In this document: in pieces, positions 46,930 to 58,232 of the stretch
How the letters are laid out: every line of letters starts with the position of its first letter
Numbering within the stretch: position 1 is the first letter of the stretch
Source: Eublepharis macularius
Lineage: Eukaryota > Chordata > Lepidosauria > Squamata > Eublepharidae
Reading direction: 5' to 3'
NCBI RefSeq assembly: GCF_028583425.1
Contig: NC_072795.1
Span: 67,284,001 to 67,348,000 of the forward strand
DNA length: 64,000 bases
Position numbers and translations under genes: made by a program
The notes under the pieces: model-generated
Told to the model about the DNA's origin: nothing
The model's database searches: none
Seen by the model: only the letters and a program-made list of their open reading frames with translations

Positions 46930-47300
46930 GCTGACTTGATTAAGAGCCTATGGATTATACAGGATCCAGCACTGCTGTTAGAGAAGCAAGTTAATACAGT
47001 TGAAAAAAAATGGCTTCCAAAAAATCAGTCTAGCCTGGAAGATGGTTCCCTACCTTGACATAGCTGATCTGGCAGCCTGGATCCACAGCATGGTAACATC
47101 AAGACTGGACTACTATAATGCACTCTACAGACGTCTCCCTTCAAAGTCAACTCCAAGACCCCAGTTGGTGCAGAAAGCCGCAGCCCAATCATAATCAGCA
47201 GCTAGGTGGAGCATGCACCCAGTGAATGACAGTGTGTAATTCGCCTTGAGTCTCAGTTAGAAAGACAGACTATAAATAACGTAAATACATAATTAAAAAA
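46930..47300 (+). mobile_element. L2-clade LINE (subfamily A), internally deleted
   Basis: It encodes IADLAAWIHSMVTSRLDYYN ALYRRLPSK and QLVQKAAAQS, then jumps to the 3' end (GTAATTCGCCTTGAGTCTCA, TATAAATAACGTAAATACAT). The middle, including the LHWLP block, is missing. Confidence 0.75.
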
Positions 47301-47731
47301 TAAAATAGCTTATGTATATAGACACAGCATACTCCCAGCCACCAACTTAACCCAGTACTATCTGAGTGCATTAGTACTTGCTGGAGAGAGACTGTGGGTC
47401 ATACAAGATCAGCGTGAAGTAATGGTGGATGCAGGTACTTTCTGCTGTAGGATACTCCACCTCCACCCTCCAGAGGATAGACCAAAGATACCACAACATC
47501 TATAAACCTTGCACTGCTTTTTCTGAATACGGGACCTTTTAAGTGTTAGCCCTGCACTGCATAGCTGTGGGGGGGGCATACCTGGATGAGTGCTTTGCTT
47601 CGATGTGATAAAAAATGGTAACTACCTTGTGACGCAGAGTCTCCCTACATAAGGCACCTTACAAAGGGACACTCAAGTGTAGGGAGACACAATGTTAGCT
47701 GGGAAGCATAGTTTAAAAAGACAGAGCCAGT
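47301..47731. other. No recognised feature
   Basis: Nothing recognised. Confidence 0.4.
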
Positions 47732-47852
47732 GGAGATCGTTCCTCTGAGGGTCTGTTGATTTCATCTTTGCCTCCTAGAAGGAGAGGTGAAATTGACAGA
47801 GCCTTTGAGAAGGCGAAAATGAAATTAACAAACCCTCTGAGGAGTGATCTCC
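47732..47852. repeat. Imperfect hairpin, about 45-bp arms
   Basis: GGAGATCGTTCCTCTGAGGG...GCCTCCT (47732-47776) pairs with 47809-47852 at roughly 38 of 45 positions, with a loop of about 32 bases. It could be a small foldback element or a pre-miRNA-like stem. Confidence 0.6.
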
Positions 47853-48725
47853 GCCTGCAAGTGTGGAGCTCCAAATTTGTTACAACTAGGGAGCAAAGAC
47901 CGGGGGGAGAGGGGCTCCTAGCTCTGATGCAGACAGTGGAGAGACAGTTGCTGTTGGCATTTTGATAGAGAGAGTGCATTGGAGCTTGAATTTTCTTTGT
48001 GTGTGGTGGGATAGGGATCTACCCCTTCAAGTTCCAGGGCTGCTGCCAGGCTCTGGGGCCAAGCTATTATTTACTATTGGTACCTTTCCTGGTGCCTGCT
48101 CAGGTCAGGTTTCTGGGAGTGGTGCAGTAGGGATCTTGACTTGGATGATGGCTGGAGAGCCTGCTGGCCCCCACGAACAGCCAACCACAAACATGTTCAT
48201 GAACAGGACCATGTTCGTGGTTGTTCGAGAGTCCCTGTTCGTGGATGGCAACAAACAACAAACATCATGTTCGGGGTTTTTTTCTGTTTGTGCCCATCTC
48301 TAATCTTGATTCTGCAGCAGTACCTTGATAAGATGGACACATATATGACTGTACCCCTTTGAATATAAAATTGACTATTTAAGAATGGATTTCTTTAAGG
48401 CTTATATTTGCATGGTTTCTGGGGTGATTTCCAAAGCTTAAAAAACCAAAAAAGGTAGACAAAAAATTGCATAAAAGCAATAACTGGATTGGAAATCAAG
48501 AATATGACCATGAACCTGAAAACAACACAAAAACTAAATATTTCTTAAAGAGAGATTAGAAGGAGGACTTTTAAAAAGAAGACTGCAGCATAAAACTTAG
48601 TAGGAGGGCAAGAAGAAAAACAAAAAATAATACACAATCACTCAAGAGAACAAAAATGTTTTTGTCTAGTGCCTGAAACTCCATAGATTCAGGAGCAGAC
48701 AAATTGCTGTAGAGAGGGAATTCCA
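47853..48725. other. Mostly unrecognised; GTTCGTG-rich repeat relic
   Basis: 48185-48305 (ACATGTTCATGAACAGGACC, ATGTTCGTGGTTGTTCG, ending TGCCCATCTCTAA) resembles an interspersed repeat common in reptiles that I cannot name. Confidence 0.4.
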
Positions 48726-49112
48726 GCCGAATCCACACTCACTCACCATCCGCTTACCTTGTGCAGTCGTGGCAATTGGGTTCATTCCGCTACCATGCTG
48801 TGCATCATCACATTCACCCTTCCAGTGCGTCTTCATGGCGCAATCATTTCTCCACACGCCACTGAGTAAAGCGTTACAGTGGGCGGTTCCATCCTCCGCT
48901 GTCAGAATTGATGGCGCACGTCACTTCCCCCTTTTTTTAAAAAGAAAAGGTCAATTTTCCGGTATACCAATATTCCGACTTTTAATAAATGGCAATGTAC
49001 CCTCCCCCTCATCTTTGATTGGCTCATTTTTTGCTCGTCACAGACCACTTTCTAACAATTGGCTGGTTGGTATGGCAGGCAAATTTGAAATTAGATTGTC
49101 ACATTACAGGCA

Positions 49113-49201
49113 AAATCAAAAAGAGTCCAGTAGCACCTTTAAGACTAACCAATTTTATTGTAGCATAAGCTTTCGAGAATCACAGTTCTCTTCGTCAGAT
49201 G
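49113..49201 (-). mobile_element. Hammerhead-type repeat insertion
   Basis: Flanked by CATTACAGGCA (49102-49112) and CATTAAAGGCA (49202-49212), an 11-bp duplication with one mismatch. Minus strand: ribozyme-like head, then AATAAAATTGGTTAGTCTTA, AAGGTGCTACTGGACTC. It is inside the 1.1-kb DNA element, so it arrived later. Confidence 0.65.
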
Positions 49202-49202
49202 C
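49163..49202 (-). ncRNA. Hammerhead-ribozyme-like motif with intact core (AGCU type)
   Basis: Read on minus: GCAT, CTGACGA (fits CUGANGA), a stem II of GAGAA paired with TTCTC, GAAA, AGCTT, ATGC. GCAT and ATGC form stem I; one or two of its bases belong to the target duplication. AGCT is self-complementary, with no loop for an intramolecular helix III. The presumed cleavage triplet is CUU, allowed by the NUH rule but usually slow. Family assignment and activity are inference. Confidence 0.62.
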
Positions 49203-49811
49203 ATTAAAGGCATTGTCCGGAAATTCTGCTGCTCAGAGTGGTTTTCTGCTTTTAGTAGTTAACAACATGGATGCTCAGAGTGTGATATTTGTGATGATGG
49301 CTCAGATTGTGGTTGGCATGCTTCGCAGCACAGCCACGCGACACCACGAGATGATGCATTCTGTATTTCGTTCATGGTAGAATCTCCCACCTGCATCCTC
49401 AGCTTTCAGGAATATATTTGTTTTCTGCACCTGCCATTTACTGGAGATGATCATTGTGGGTAATACAGGATTGCTCGGCTTGGCTCCTCGCGCTCTTAAA
49501 AATGGCGGGACACAGTAGGGAAACAGTCCCCGTGTGACATGCGCATGCTCCGGTGACCGTTTCTTTTCCCACGCAAACCACTGCTCACTACAGTTGGTTT
49601 ACCAGTATACCGACCTTTCTGCACAGTGCAAAAAAAAAAAAGGTGGGCAGAAAACGGATTTCCGCCACTATCACATGGTTTGGAAGGAAGGCGCAATTGT
49701 GGCGCGGTGATGGCGGGTAACACGCAGAATGGGAAAGCGTGTGAGTATCTGCATGAACAGCGCACCACTTGCGAAAAAGGAGCGGAAACAAAAAGGAAGT
49801 GTGGATTCGGC

Positions 49812-50956
49812 CTCCATAACTGAAGAGCCACAACAGAAAAGGCCCTGTCTGTTGTGCTCACCACTCTTACCTCTGAAGTGCAAGTCTTATGAGGCAGTTC
49901 TTAACTGACTCACAATGCAGTCACAAAGTAGAGTGACTCCATCTAATTCAGTATAGGATTGCACTGTCTATCTGGTGGTAAATGTCTTCCCATCTAGTCA
50001 GTCTTTTGTCTTTGAGAAACTGTGTGCTGTTTAACTTTTGTTCTTTTTTCTGTTCAAGAACTACAGAAGCACTTATGAGCATGTTCCCCATCCTGTCATA
50101 TAGTAATAACAAAACCCTTTTAAAATCATTCCAAATGAGAAAATCAATCTCCTCCTTTATGCCTGGGGGGTTTAAGGTTATCAAACAGACACAAGTAATA
50201 GACATACCCAAATATACAGTCTGTTTTAACAGCACCAGCCACATTGGGGGGGCTTCTTTTGGGGGGAGGTCACACCTTGCTACAAAAACCTGCAAAGCTA
50301 GTTTGATGAAAGACTGTGGTAAGAAATAAAAAATGAATCTCTGTTTTGCTGGCAATTACATGTCTATGATTCTGCCTCTAAGTAGTTTAAAAGCTGTTGC
50401 CAGTACTCTGCCTCAGTGAATTTTCCCACAATCTGGCAGAATATGGATTCTGAAAATTTGCTTCTCGCTTTCTGGACTCTTGTGTTTCAAACTGACAACA
50501 GCATAGTAACTGCTCTAGCTGAGCATGCATGATATGTGACCATTAGTTAGAAGTTTAAATTTAGACAGCAAGTTGCTTTTTCTTTTACTTTATGTGTTTA
50601 TTTTTAGACTTAGAAACAACATATTTTCTTAGAAAATCCTCCCAGCTTTTTCCTCTGGGTGAGTTTTGGGCTCCATTGGCCCTCCTGACAAGGAGGTGTT
50701 GCCTGGAGAAAGGGGCAGTTTTTCTGAATAACAAGGGACAAAAAGAGAGAGAGAAAGTGCTTTGGGGGTTTGTTGTTAGGATTTTTGTATCTGTGTGTGT
50801 ACGCAGCTTTGACGCAGTTTCCTGAAAGTCCTGCCTGGTCCTGCCAGGGACTGAACAAATGTACATCCCAGCTCACCCAGAGGGGAGTGGAATGGAGGGG
50901 GAGAGGAAAGGTTTTGCCAAACTGGCTTGACCAGAATGTGACACAAGAGCAGGAAA
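49812..50956. other. No recognised feature
   Basis: Unrecognised DNA; no exon-like frame. Confidence 0.4.
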
Positions 50957-50998
50957 TGAGTCATTCCTGGCAGGGCAGCTGCTCTCAGCCATTTGCAT
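50957..50998. promoter_or_regulatory. Possible enhancer-like cluster of binding sites
   Basis: Within 42 bp: TGAGTCA (AP-1, 50957-50963) overlapping CATTCCT (TEAD-like, 50962-50968), CAGCTG (E-box, 50976-50981) and ATTTGCAT (octamer, 50991-50998). The surrounding 50.6-51.4 kb is free of recognisable repeats. Known motifs; function is inferred. Confidence 0.35.
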
Positions 50999-51929
50999 AA
51001 AGAGAAGCACCTCCAGACAAGGGGAAAATGACACCAGGCCTCCCAGCCTGGCTTGAATCAAATCTGCAGCACATTCAGTTTGCCGACTATTGGCCTGCTT
51101 TCCTGCTATTCCCCACACCTCTACTGGCTATAGCTCAGCCCACAGAACCCCAAACATTCAGGGTCTGGATCATTTTAAAGCAGTATCTGTAAAGTCAACA
51201 TGAAGCTCTGTTTAAAATAAATCGTGCACACACACCCACTCGCACACCCCAACCACCCAGCATCCTGGCATACCAGGACAGGTCGGGGCAAGGCCATTGG
51301 GGGGCCCTGGGTTATTTCCCAGGAGGAGCCCTGCTAAGCTGGCTGCACAAGGACAAAGCTCTGGCAAGGGGGATGATACAGACATAAACTGCTCTAGCAT
51401 CGCTTCCATTGTCTCAATCGATTCCTGGCTGCAAAGGGATTAATTTTCCTCTTGCACTGAACTAGCCCAAGTAGGTCGGTGGGGTCTAGGGCAGGCTGGG
51501 TGGGAGGCCCTTTTGTGTGCTAGGATTTTGACAGAGAGTGGATTGTTTTGGCTGCCTCTAAGTCCCCTTTTATTAATCATTAAGGATGGGAGCCTGTCCT
51601 TTGAAATGGCAACACTTACTCTTAAAAGGGCAAAGTCACCAGGAGGCCCAGCTGCAGGTAGGAGATGGCTGGGAAAGGGAGTTTGCATGGTTATCTGTGC
51701 ATGTGAGATTCAAACACTGGGATTAATACTTTGCTGTTTCTCTCGATCTAATGGGCTAGCAGATTAGGGAGCCTAGGTGGATACCACACACCTAAAGTTA
51801 GATCTCATATGCACTGTACATACTCACACATATGCATACACACATGATATTGGATTGCACTAATAATTGTCAAGGGACATTTTATTTAGACTGCTAAAGT
51901 CCAGACAGTTGAATTTTTGTGATACTCGT
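50999..51929. other. No recognised feature
   Basis: Repeat-poor DNA; no exon recognised. Confidence 0.4.
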
Positions 51930-52018
51930 GTCAGAAGAAGGGAGCTCTGACTCTCAAAAGCTTACACTCTGAAAATCTTGTTGGTCTCTAAGGTGCCACT
52001 GGACTCAAACCCTGCTGT
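51930..52018 (+). repeat. Hammerhead-type repeat, decayed copy
   Basis: CAGAAGAAGGGAGCTCTGAC, TCTCAAAAGCTTACACTCTG, AATCTTGTTGGTCTCTAAGG and TGCCACTGGACTCAAA. Both core words differ from consensus (CAGAAGA, AAAA), so it is a relic. Confidence 0.72.
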
Positions 52019-53632
52019 GGTACTTAGTTTGAATTATGGGTGAGTGTTGTGTACACAGGCTTATATTCTACATGGAGATGGCAAGATGGCTGATGTAAAG
52101 GAACTCTGCCACTTTTGTTTTGTCTCTTTACCCTTTTACCTAGGAGAATTCAAATGAGGCACTGTCACAAAGCACAGCTGTAAAGTATTTGGACAGCAAA
52201 TTGCCATAGTGTCTCCAGAAACATAAATTCCCTTATTAAAATTCAGCTAAAACTTGTGCTGTCATGGGAGGGAGGGTTCCCATCCCCCTCTGGGCTTTCA
52301 GCTTTCACAGGCCCAAATCTTTCTACCTTGATCTTCATAAAGGGTTTAGTCTGCGCCAAAATCTGAGATTCACATCTGGAATCACAAAATATGAAATTCA
52401 CATTTTGGTTTTAACACTACAGAAAAATGTATTAACAATGTGTGTGTGTGTTCAAGATCAGTTGGTAAACTCTGTTACTTTAACAAACTGCCACCAGCTA
52501 AATCTGTGTAGACAACTTTATTCTTTAGTCAGATTAGAAGGGTTGGTGGGCCTAAACATTCGATATGGTTTGGGTGTATCTGTGGGCTAATTAAATAGAG
52601 CCAAGGTTGCTTTCGGATTTGGAAGCAGGGGCAGGCAGCCTGCTCATCTGCTGAGAACAACTCTCTTCAAAGAGATGTCCTGAACCAGCATTTTTGATGT
52701 GAATGGAGCGACACAGCTGCCTTAGTGGTATACTCCCTGGGCATGACATTTTTTCCAACAGGGCACTCAGGCATCTACAACACATAAGACTGTATTTCTG
52801 GGACAGGGATGACTCACAGGCATGACTATTAGACTACAGGGGCTGTTGAAGCTATGGTGCCTGTTTGTATCCAGGCCTGGTAGCTGATTGTTGCTAGCAG
52901 CCTGTGACTTGTGACTAGATGCAACAAATGAGCTGCTGGCTTAATTTGCCCCTTTGCAAATTGCAGTGAAGGGATGGCATCCCTTCACTGGCAGAGAGGG
53001 CCCAAGCCTAATGGGCCATACATAGTGCTGAATTAAGACATGCCGAGGCTCTAAACTATGTCAACTTTAAGAGGCTCCACAGCATTACCCCCTGCAATGC
53101 CAATTTAGTAATTTTAGTATATTTTGTTTTGTATTTAGAGGCTGGGGCCCTAAGCGCTGTGTGTGTGTGGGTATACATACAGTTTGCTTATAAATCCAGC
53201 TCCAGCTTTTCTTTAGACCTGTAGATTCTGTGATGTTGCAGAGTATGTCTTCTTTAAAACAAATAGTACTGCAACCTCAGGTGGACTTGCTCAGTGGTTG
53301 CTGCATCAAAAAGAAAGAAATGCTCTTTTGTGTCAAAAACTCTCCCAAGTGGAAAGCCAAAAGATTTGGGATAAACCTATGCTAGATTCTTTCTCTCTGT
53401 TTTTCCAGCTGCAGATAGCTTTGTTTGTGTGTTGTGATAAACATCAGCTTACTATTTATTTACAAAAAAAATGGAAGATCTTGGCAAAAATATGGAATGT
53501 AAAAAGAAATAGCACAACACCTATTTCCAATTTTGTATTTGCTCTCTCCTAAGTCCTTGAGAAGAAAATCGGACTGGCTATTGATTGAAGATCATGTGTC
53601 CTTTGCTTATTCCCAGTGCTGCAAAACTGGTA
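52019..53632. other. No recognised feature
   Basis: Unrecognised DNA. Confidence 0.4.
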
Positions 53633-53850
53633 AAATTTATTTATTTAGAAACATATACCGTCTCTCTAGACCTGTTCAAGGCTGCTCACAATAATAAACA
53701 AAACCAGAAACAGTAAAAAGAAACTGTATCAATAAAGTCAATAAAAATCATGGCAATAAAAACAGCACATAAAATGCAGCAGTCTATAATTATATTGATA
53801 AAACAATACTCAGGCAAAAAGCAGACCATAAAACATCAAAAGGATGGAAC
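53633..53850 (-). mobile_element. L2-type LINE 3' end, minus strand
   Basis: AATTTATTTATTTAGAAACA, CCGTCTCTCTAGACCTGTTC, AAGGCTGCTCACAATAATAA followed by A-rich AAAC-containing DNA is the reverse of an L2-like tail. Confidence 0.5.
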
Positions 53851-54181
53851 TTTTTAGTTAAAAGCCTGGGAGAAATATTTTGGCCTGACACCGAAAAGAG
53901 ACTAAAGTAGGCACAAGGCAAGGTAAAGGTGTTCCCGAGGCAATGTGTAAACACTGAAAAAGCCCCATCCAGGATAACCAGTCCCCCTTACCTTGAAAGC
54001 GGGGATGAGGGGGTTGCTCTGCAGGCTCAGGGAGCCAATCCATCATTCTTGCATGTATGATTGAAAAATGGAAGTGACAGGATCTCAGTGGGGGCAAAAC
54101 TGGCCCACAAAATATTGCATTTTCACCCCTGATTTAGCCTTTCTGAGACCCCATTGCTTCCAGTTTTGAATCTGAATTGTG

Positions 54182-54477
54182 TAGGGTTCCTGGTCCCTGC
54201 TCCCATTTTCTCCCCCCCCAACCCATTCACCTGGCCAGCGGAGGGGGGGGGAAGGTGGGCGAATGGGTCTTGTGAGGTGTGCTCCTGTCACAGCATGATG
54301 ACATCACTTCCAGGAGTAACATCATCATGTAGGCCCTGGGAGCACTCCTGCTCTTTACAGCAGGTCAGTTTGGGCCCCTGAAGTGACGTCATGGTGCTGC
54401 GCCAGGAATGCAGGTATGTAAAGGTGACTGCAGGGTCCCCCCTCCTGCTGGGAGGTTAGGAAGACCTGGAAACCCTA
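54182..54477. mobile_element. GC-rich hAT-like element with CRE-like sites
   Basis: Ends TAGGGTTCCTGG and CCTGGAAACCCTA are inverted. It shares the ACCTGGCCAGCG and GAGCACTCCTG blocks with 4287-4664. The hairpin region 54294-54328 (CATGATGACATCACTT, decayed second arm) matches that of 4516-4554, and a full CRE TGACGTCA lies at 54384-54391. No exact target duplication was found. Confidence 0.65.
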
Positions 54478-54801
54478 GAAGTGCATTATCAGGGCCTCTG
54501 GAGTGTGCACACTATTTCACTGTTTGCTCCAGTAGCTCCCAGCCTGCCTTCCCCCTCCTTTCTCCTGTGTCTGTCAGCAGGGCTGGTGGGGGGGGGGGAG
54601 AGGAGAAAGGGGGCAGGGAATCCCCATTGGGGGGCTGGCAGCCCTGTCTCTGGTCACCATCTGCCTTATGTCTGCAGGCATGGGGCACAGAGAGCAGGAC
54701 ACAGAAAGAGCATCTGAGTTGGTGGGCTGCCATAAAACTGGGGAAAGCATGCAACCACTTTTCACACAAGGGTCATTCAAAGAGGCAATTATCCTAAACA
54801 G

Positions 54802-55017
54802 TAAGGTTGCCATCCTCCAGATGAGATCTGAAGAGCTCCCAAAATTTCACCTGATTCCCAGACTATAAACATCAGTTCCTCTGGGGGAAAAGGTCTGCTT
54901 TGGAAGTGGACTCTGGTATTATACCCCACTGAGGTCCTTCCCTTCTCAAGCTCTACTTTCCCCAGACTTCATCCCCTAAATCTCCAGGAGTTTATCAACC
55001 CAAAGTTGGCATTCCCA
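54802..55017 (+). mobile_element. Nonautonomous hAT-like element (GTTGCCA family)
   Basis: Flanked by exact CTAAACAG (54794-54801 and 55018-55025). Termini TAAGGTTGCCA and GTTGGCATTCCCA are inverted; the body keeps CATCAGTTCCTCTGGGG and CTGCTTTGGAAGTGGACTCT. Same family as 14714-14927. Confidence 0.83.
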
Positions 55018-55025
55018 CTAAACAG

Positions 55026-55429
55026 AAATTGTATGGGGACTGTGTGATGTGCTTTTGCTAAATGATTCACTTTTTCATAGTCACTTTAGATGAAATGTTT
55101 TGTCTAGATCATTGTATTCAACTGAAAAGTAGAAGAGGTTCAAGGAGGAGTGCTGGAAACCATTCTTTAAAATGGGAGCTTGCAAAACTATTATGGTTAT
55201 TCTGAACAATTGGGCTACAAGTTTAGAAGCAAATGGATAAAATCCTCACAGCACACGCCTATGGTTGACTCAGAAGTAAGCCCCCAATGTGGTTTAATTC
55301 CAAGAGAGAGAGTAGAAAGGATTGCAGCCTTACAAGTGGCTGTAGAAAATCTAAAACACAATAATAAAACTACAGCAATTAAACACAATGTAATCAAAAC
55401 CCAAGTCATAAAACTACAAAGTGTTGTAC
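55026..55429. other. Mostly unrecognised; short GACTCAGAAGTAAGC repeat relic
   Basis: 55235-55330 resembles the short motif at 27845 and 60950. Nothing else recognised. Confidence 0.4.
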
Positions 55430-58232
55430 TGCAGAAATTACAAACTCAAAAGAAACAGTGTTGCTCTAATAGTGAGGCGAGATGTAGCACATGCACTCAA
55501 GAGGTATAACACAAAGTGTAATATATCAATCAGACTTCATGGAAGGCCTGATAATATAATCATCATTCAAGTTTATGCCCCACCTACAGATGCTGAGGAG
55601 GAAGAAATTGAAAACTTTTACACAAGTGTCTAAGAAGAAATGAATCATACACCTAAACAAGAAATACTGATAATCATAGGTGACTGGAATGCAAAAGTAG
55701 GAGACAAAACAGAATCAAACATAGTGGGAAAATTTGGATTGGGATCACAGAATGAAGCAGGAGAGCGATTCATAGAATTTTGTGGAGCCAACAACCTGTT
55801 CATTGCTAATACATATTTCAGGCAACCAAAAACAAGATTGTATATGTGGAAATCACTGGTTGGCCAACGCAGGAACCAAATAGATCACATAATTGGAAGC
55901 GGAAGATGGAGAAGCTGTATTCTCTCTGCTAAAACAAGACCAGGAGTAGATTGTGGTATAGGTCATGAGTTGCTAATATAAAAAATAGGAATAAAGCTGA
56001 AGAGAAACACCAAAAGGATCATAGTGCCAAAATATAGTCTAAGGCTATTTCCGCATGTCTTTACCTAGCACAAAACTCATGGAATGAGGGCATCTTCCTG
56101 GCACTATTTCTGTTGTCATCGCACTATGATTCCATGTTGACATCAGAAATTGCACCAGGAAGATACCCTCTTTCCGTGAGTTTTGCACTAGGTAAAGACA
56201 TGTGGAAATGGCCTAAATAATGTTCTTGAAGATTTTAAAGACCATGTAAAGAACAGATTTGCAATACTGAGTTTAATTGATCATGAACCAGAAGAACTAC
56301 GGGCTGAAACCAGAGACATTATCAAGGAAGAATGTGCAAAGACTGTTCCTGTAGCCAAAAGAGAGGTCTAACTGGATGACTGAAGAAATTCTTAAAATTG
56401 CTAAAGACAGAAAGGAAGCAAAAGGAAAAGGTGACAGAAATAGAGTCAGAATTCGAAATTTTGCTTTTTGAAAACTTGCATGTAGAGACAAAGAAATTTA
56501 TTAATCAAGGCAAAGAAATAGAAGAGAACAACAAAAAAGGAAGAACAAGATATATTTCCACAAGATCCAGGAAATCAAAGGGAAATTCATATCACGGTTC
56601 AGGATGCTGAAAGATCAACGTGGAAATACAGCAGCTGATCAGGACAAAATAAAAGATGGAAACAATACACTGAAGAACTATACAGAACACATGGAAGGAT
56701 GACAGATACCTTCAAAGAAGAATCTTTTGACGAAGTACCAGAAATGTTAGAAAATGAAGTGAAAGCTGCACTCAAAGCAATTGGGAGAAATTTGAGTAGC
56801 TGGGATACCAATAGAGCTATTTCAAGCTACAAAAACTGAATCTAACAAAATTTTAACAAGCATATGTCAACAAATATGGAAAATGAAACAACAGCCCACA
56901 AACTGGTAACACTCAGTCTACATTCCAGTTCCAAAAAAAAGATGCCAAAGAGTGCAGCAACTATCGGACGATTGCGTTAATTTCCCATGCAAATAAAATG
57001 ATACTCAAAATTCTACAACAAAGACTCTTACCATATATGGAATGAGAAATGGCAGATGTTTAAAGTGGATTCAGAAAAGGAAGTGGCACCAGAGATCACA
57101 TTGCAAATTTATGACGGCTAATGGAACATACCAGGGAATTTCAGAAGAAACTCAGCCTGTGTTTTATAGATTACAGCAAAGCTTTTGACTGTGTGGATCA
57201 TGAAAAACTATGGAGATTCTTAAAAGAAATGGAGGTGCCACAACATCTGATTGTTTTGATGCACAACCTGTACTCTGGACAAGAGTCTACTGTTACAATA
57301 AAATATGGGGAACAGAATGGTTTCCAATTGGCAGGGGTGTCAAACAAGGGTGCATATTATCTCCTGACCTGTTCAACCTCAATGCAGGGCATATCCTAAT
57401 GAAAGCTGGATTAGATTTAGAAGAAGCTGGAGTGAAAATTGGTGGAAGGAACATTAATAATTTGAGATATGCAAATGGTACCATGTTACTGGCAGAAAAC
57501 AGTGAAGACTTGAAACAACTACTGCTGAAGGTTAAAGGGGAAAGCACCAAAGCAGGATTACATCTGAACATCAAGAAGACAAAAGTAACGACTACTGAGA
57601 AATTACACAATTTTAAAGTTGACAATGAGGAAATTGAAATTGTTTACGGTTTTCTATTCCTTGGCTCAATCATCAACCGAAAGGGAGACTGCAATGAATA
57701 AATCAGAAGAAGATTGAGCCTTGGAAAAGCAGTCATTAGAGGGCTAGAAAACATCCTTTAAAATAAGGATGCTTCTCTGAGTACCATACGATGGTGCTCC
57801 CTGTTACTAAGGATGGATGGGAAAGTTGGATGGTGAAGAAAGCAGACAGGAAGAAAATAGATTCATTTGAAATGTACTGCTGGAGCCTGGAGGAGAGGTT
57901 TGCGGATATTATGGATGAAAAATAAGTGGGTTCTAGATCATATCAAGCCTGAATTTTCCCTAGAAGTTAAAATGACAAAATTGAGGCTATTGTACTTGGT
58001 TGATCATGAGGAGACAAGACTCTCTGAAAAATGCTAGGAAAGCTGAAGGCAGTAGAAAAAGAGGAAGACCCAAAACAAGATGGCTTGACTCAATAAAAGA
58101 AGCCACGTTCTTCAGTTTGCAAGATCTGAGCAAGTCTGTTAATGATAGGATGTTTTGGAAGTCTTTCATCCATAGAGTTGCCATAGGTTGGAGCTGCCTT
58201 CATGACACACAACACACCTTGAACAGTTAGTT
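55430..58232 (+). mobile_element. Bov-B (RTE clade) LINE, long but decayed
   Basis: Domains in order. Endonuclease: VALIVRRDVAHALKRYNTK (about 55460), IIIIQVYAPPTDAEEEEIE, GDWNAKVGD (55680), KFGLGSQNEAGERFIEFCGA, QIDHIIGSGRWRS and AKTRPGVDCGIGHELLI. A linker from about 56217 includes IDHEPEELRAETRDIIKEE and KEIEENNKKGRTR. Reverse transcriptase: ECSNYRTIALISHANK region (about 56950), FIDYSKAFDCVDHEKLW (57163, motif A), GVKQGCILSPDLFNL, and NLRYANGTMLLAENSEDL, where the catalytic YADD is YANG (57468). C-terminus: RKRGRPKTRWLDSIKEA (about 58050), then the Bov-B 3' end ATAGGTTGGAGCTGCC. The length is near the 3.2 kb of full elements, but the 5' part is missing, several frameshifts and stops are present and a MITE is inserted at 56043, so it is inactive. 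Confidence 0.92.
56043..56213. mobile_element. Palindromic MITE inserted in Bov-B, TAA duplication
   Basis: 171 bp flanked by TAA (56040-56042 and 56214-56216). Termini GGCTATTTCCGCATGTCTTT and AAAGACATGTGGAAATGGCC are inverted for more than 60 bp (shared TACCTAG, AAAACTCA, ATCTTCCTGG), making it one large hairpin. Bov-B coding sequence continues on both sides. TAA and GGC ends fit PIF/Harbinger MITEs. Confidence 0.8.

Larger units (their letters stand above)
48726..49811. mobile_element. 1.1-kb nonautonomous DNA element, unclassified
   Basis: Inverted termini GCCGAATCCACAC (48726-48738) and GTGTGGATTCGGC (49799-49811) are perfect over 13 bp. The interior is richer in CpG than its surroundings (for example GCGCGGTGATGGCGGGTAAC), which suggests limited age. 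Subterminal GGTATACCAAT and CCAGTATACC words occur near both ends. A 203-codon plus frame (48769-49380) shows no transposase motif and crosses a later insertion, so it is not a gene. The target duplication is unclear, so the superfamily is not assigned. It contains the hammerhead-type repeat at 49113-49201. Confidence 0.65.

Noticed and set aside
48769-49380. 203-codon plus-strand open frame, the longest in the window
   Set aside because: It runs across the left part of a nonautonomous DNA element and straight through a later hammerhead-repeat insertion; no protein family signature.
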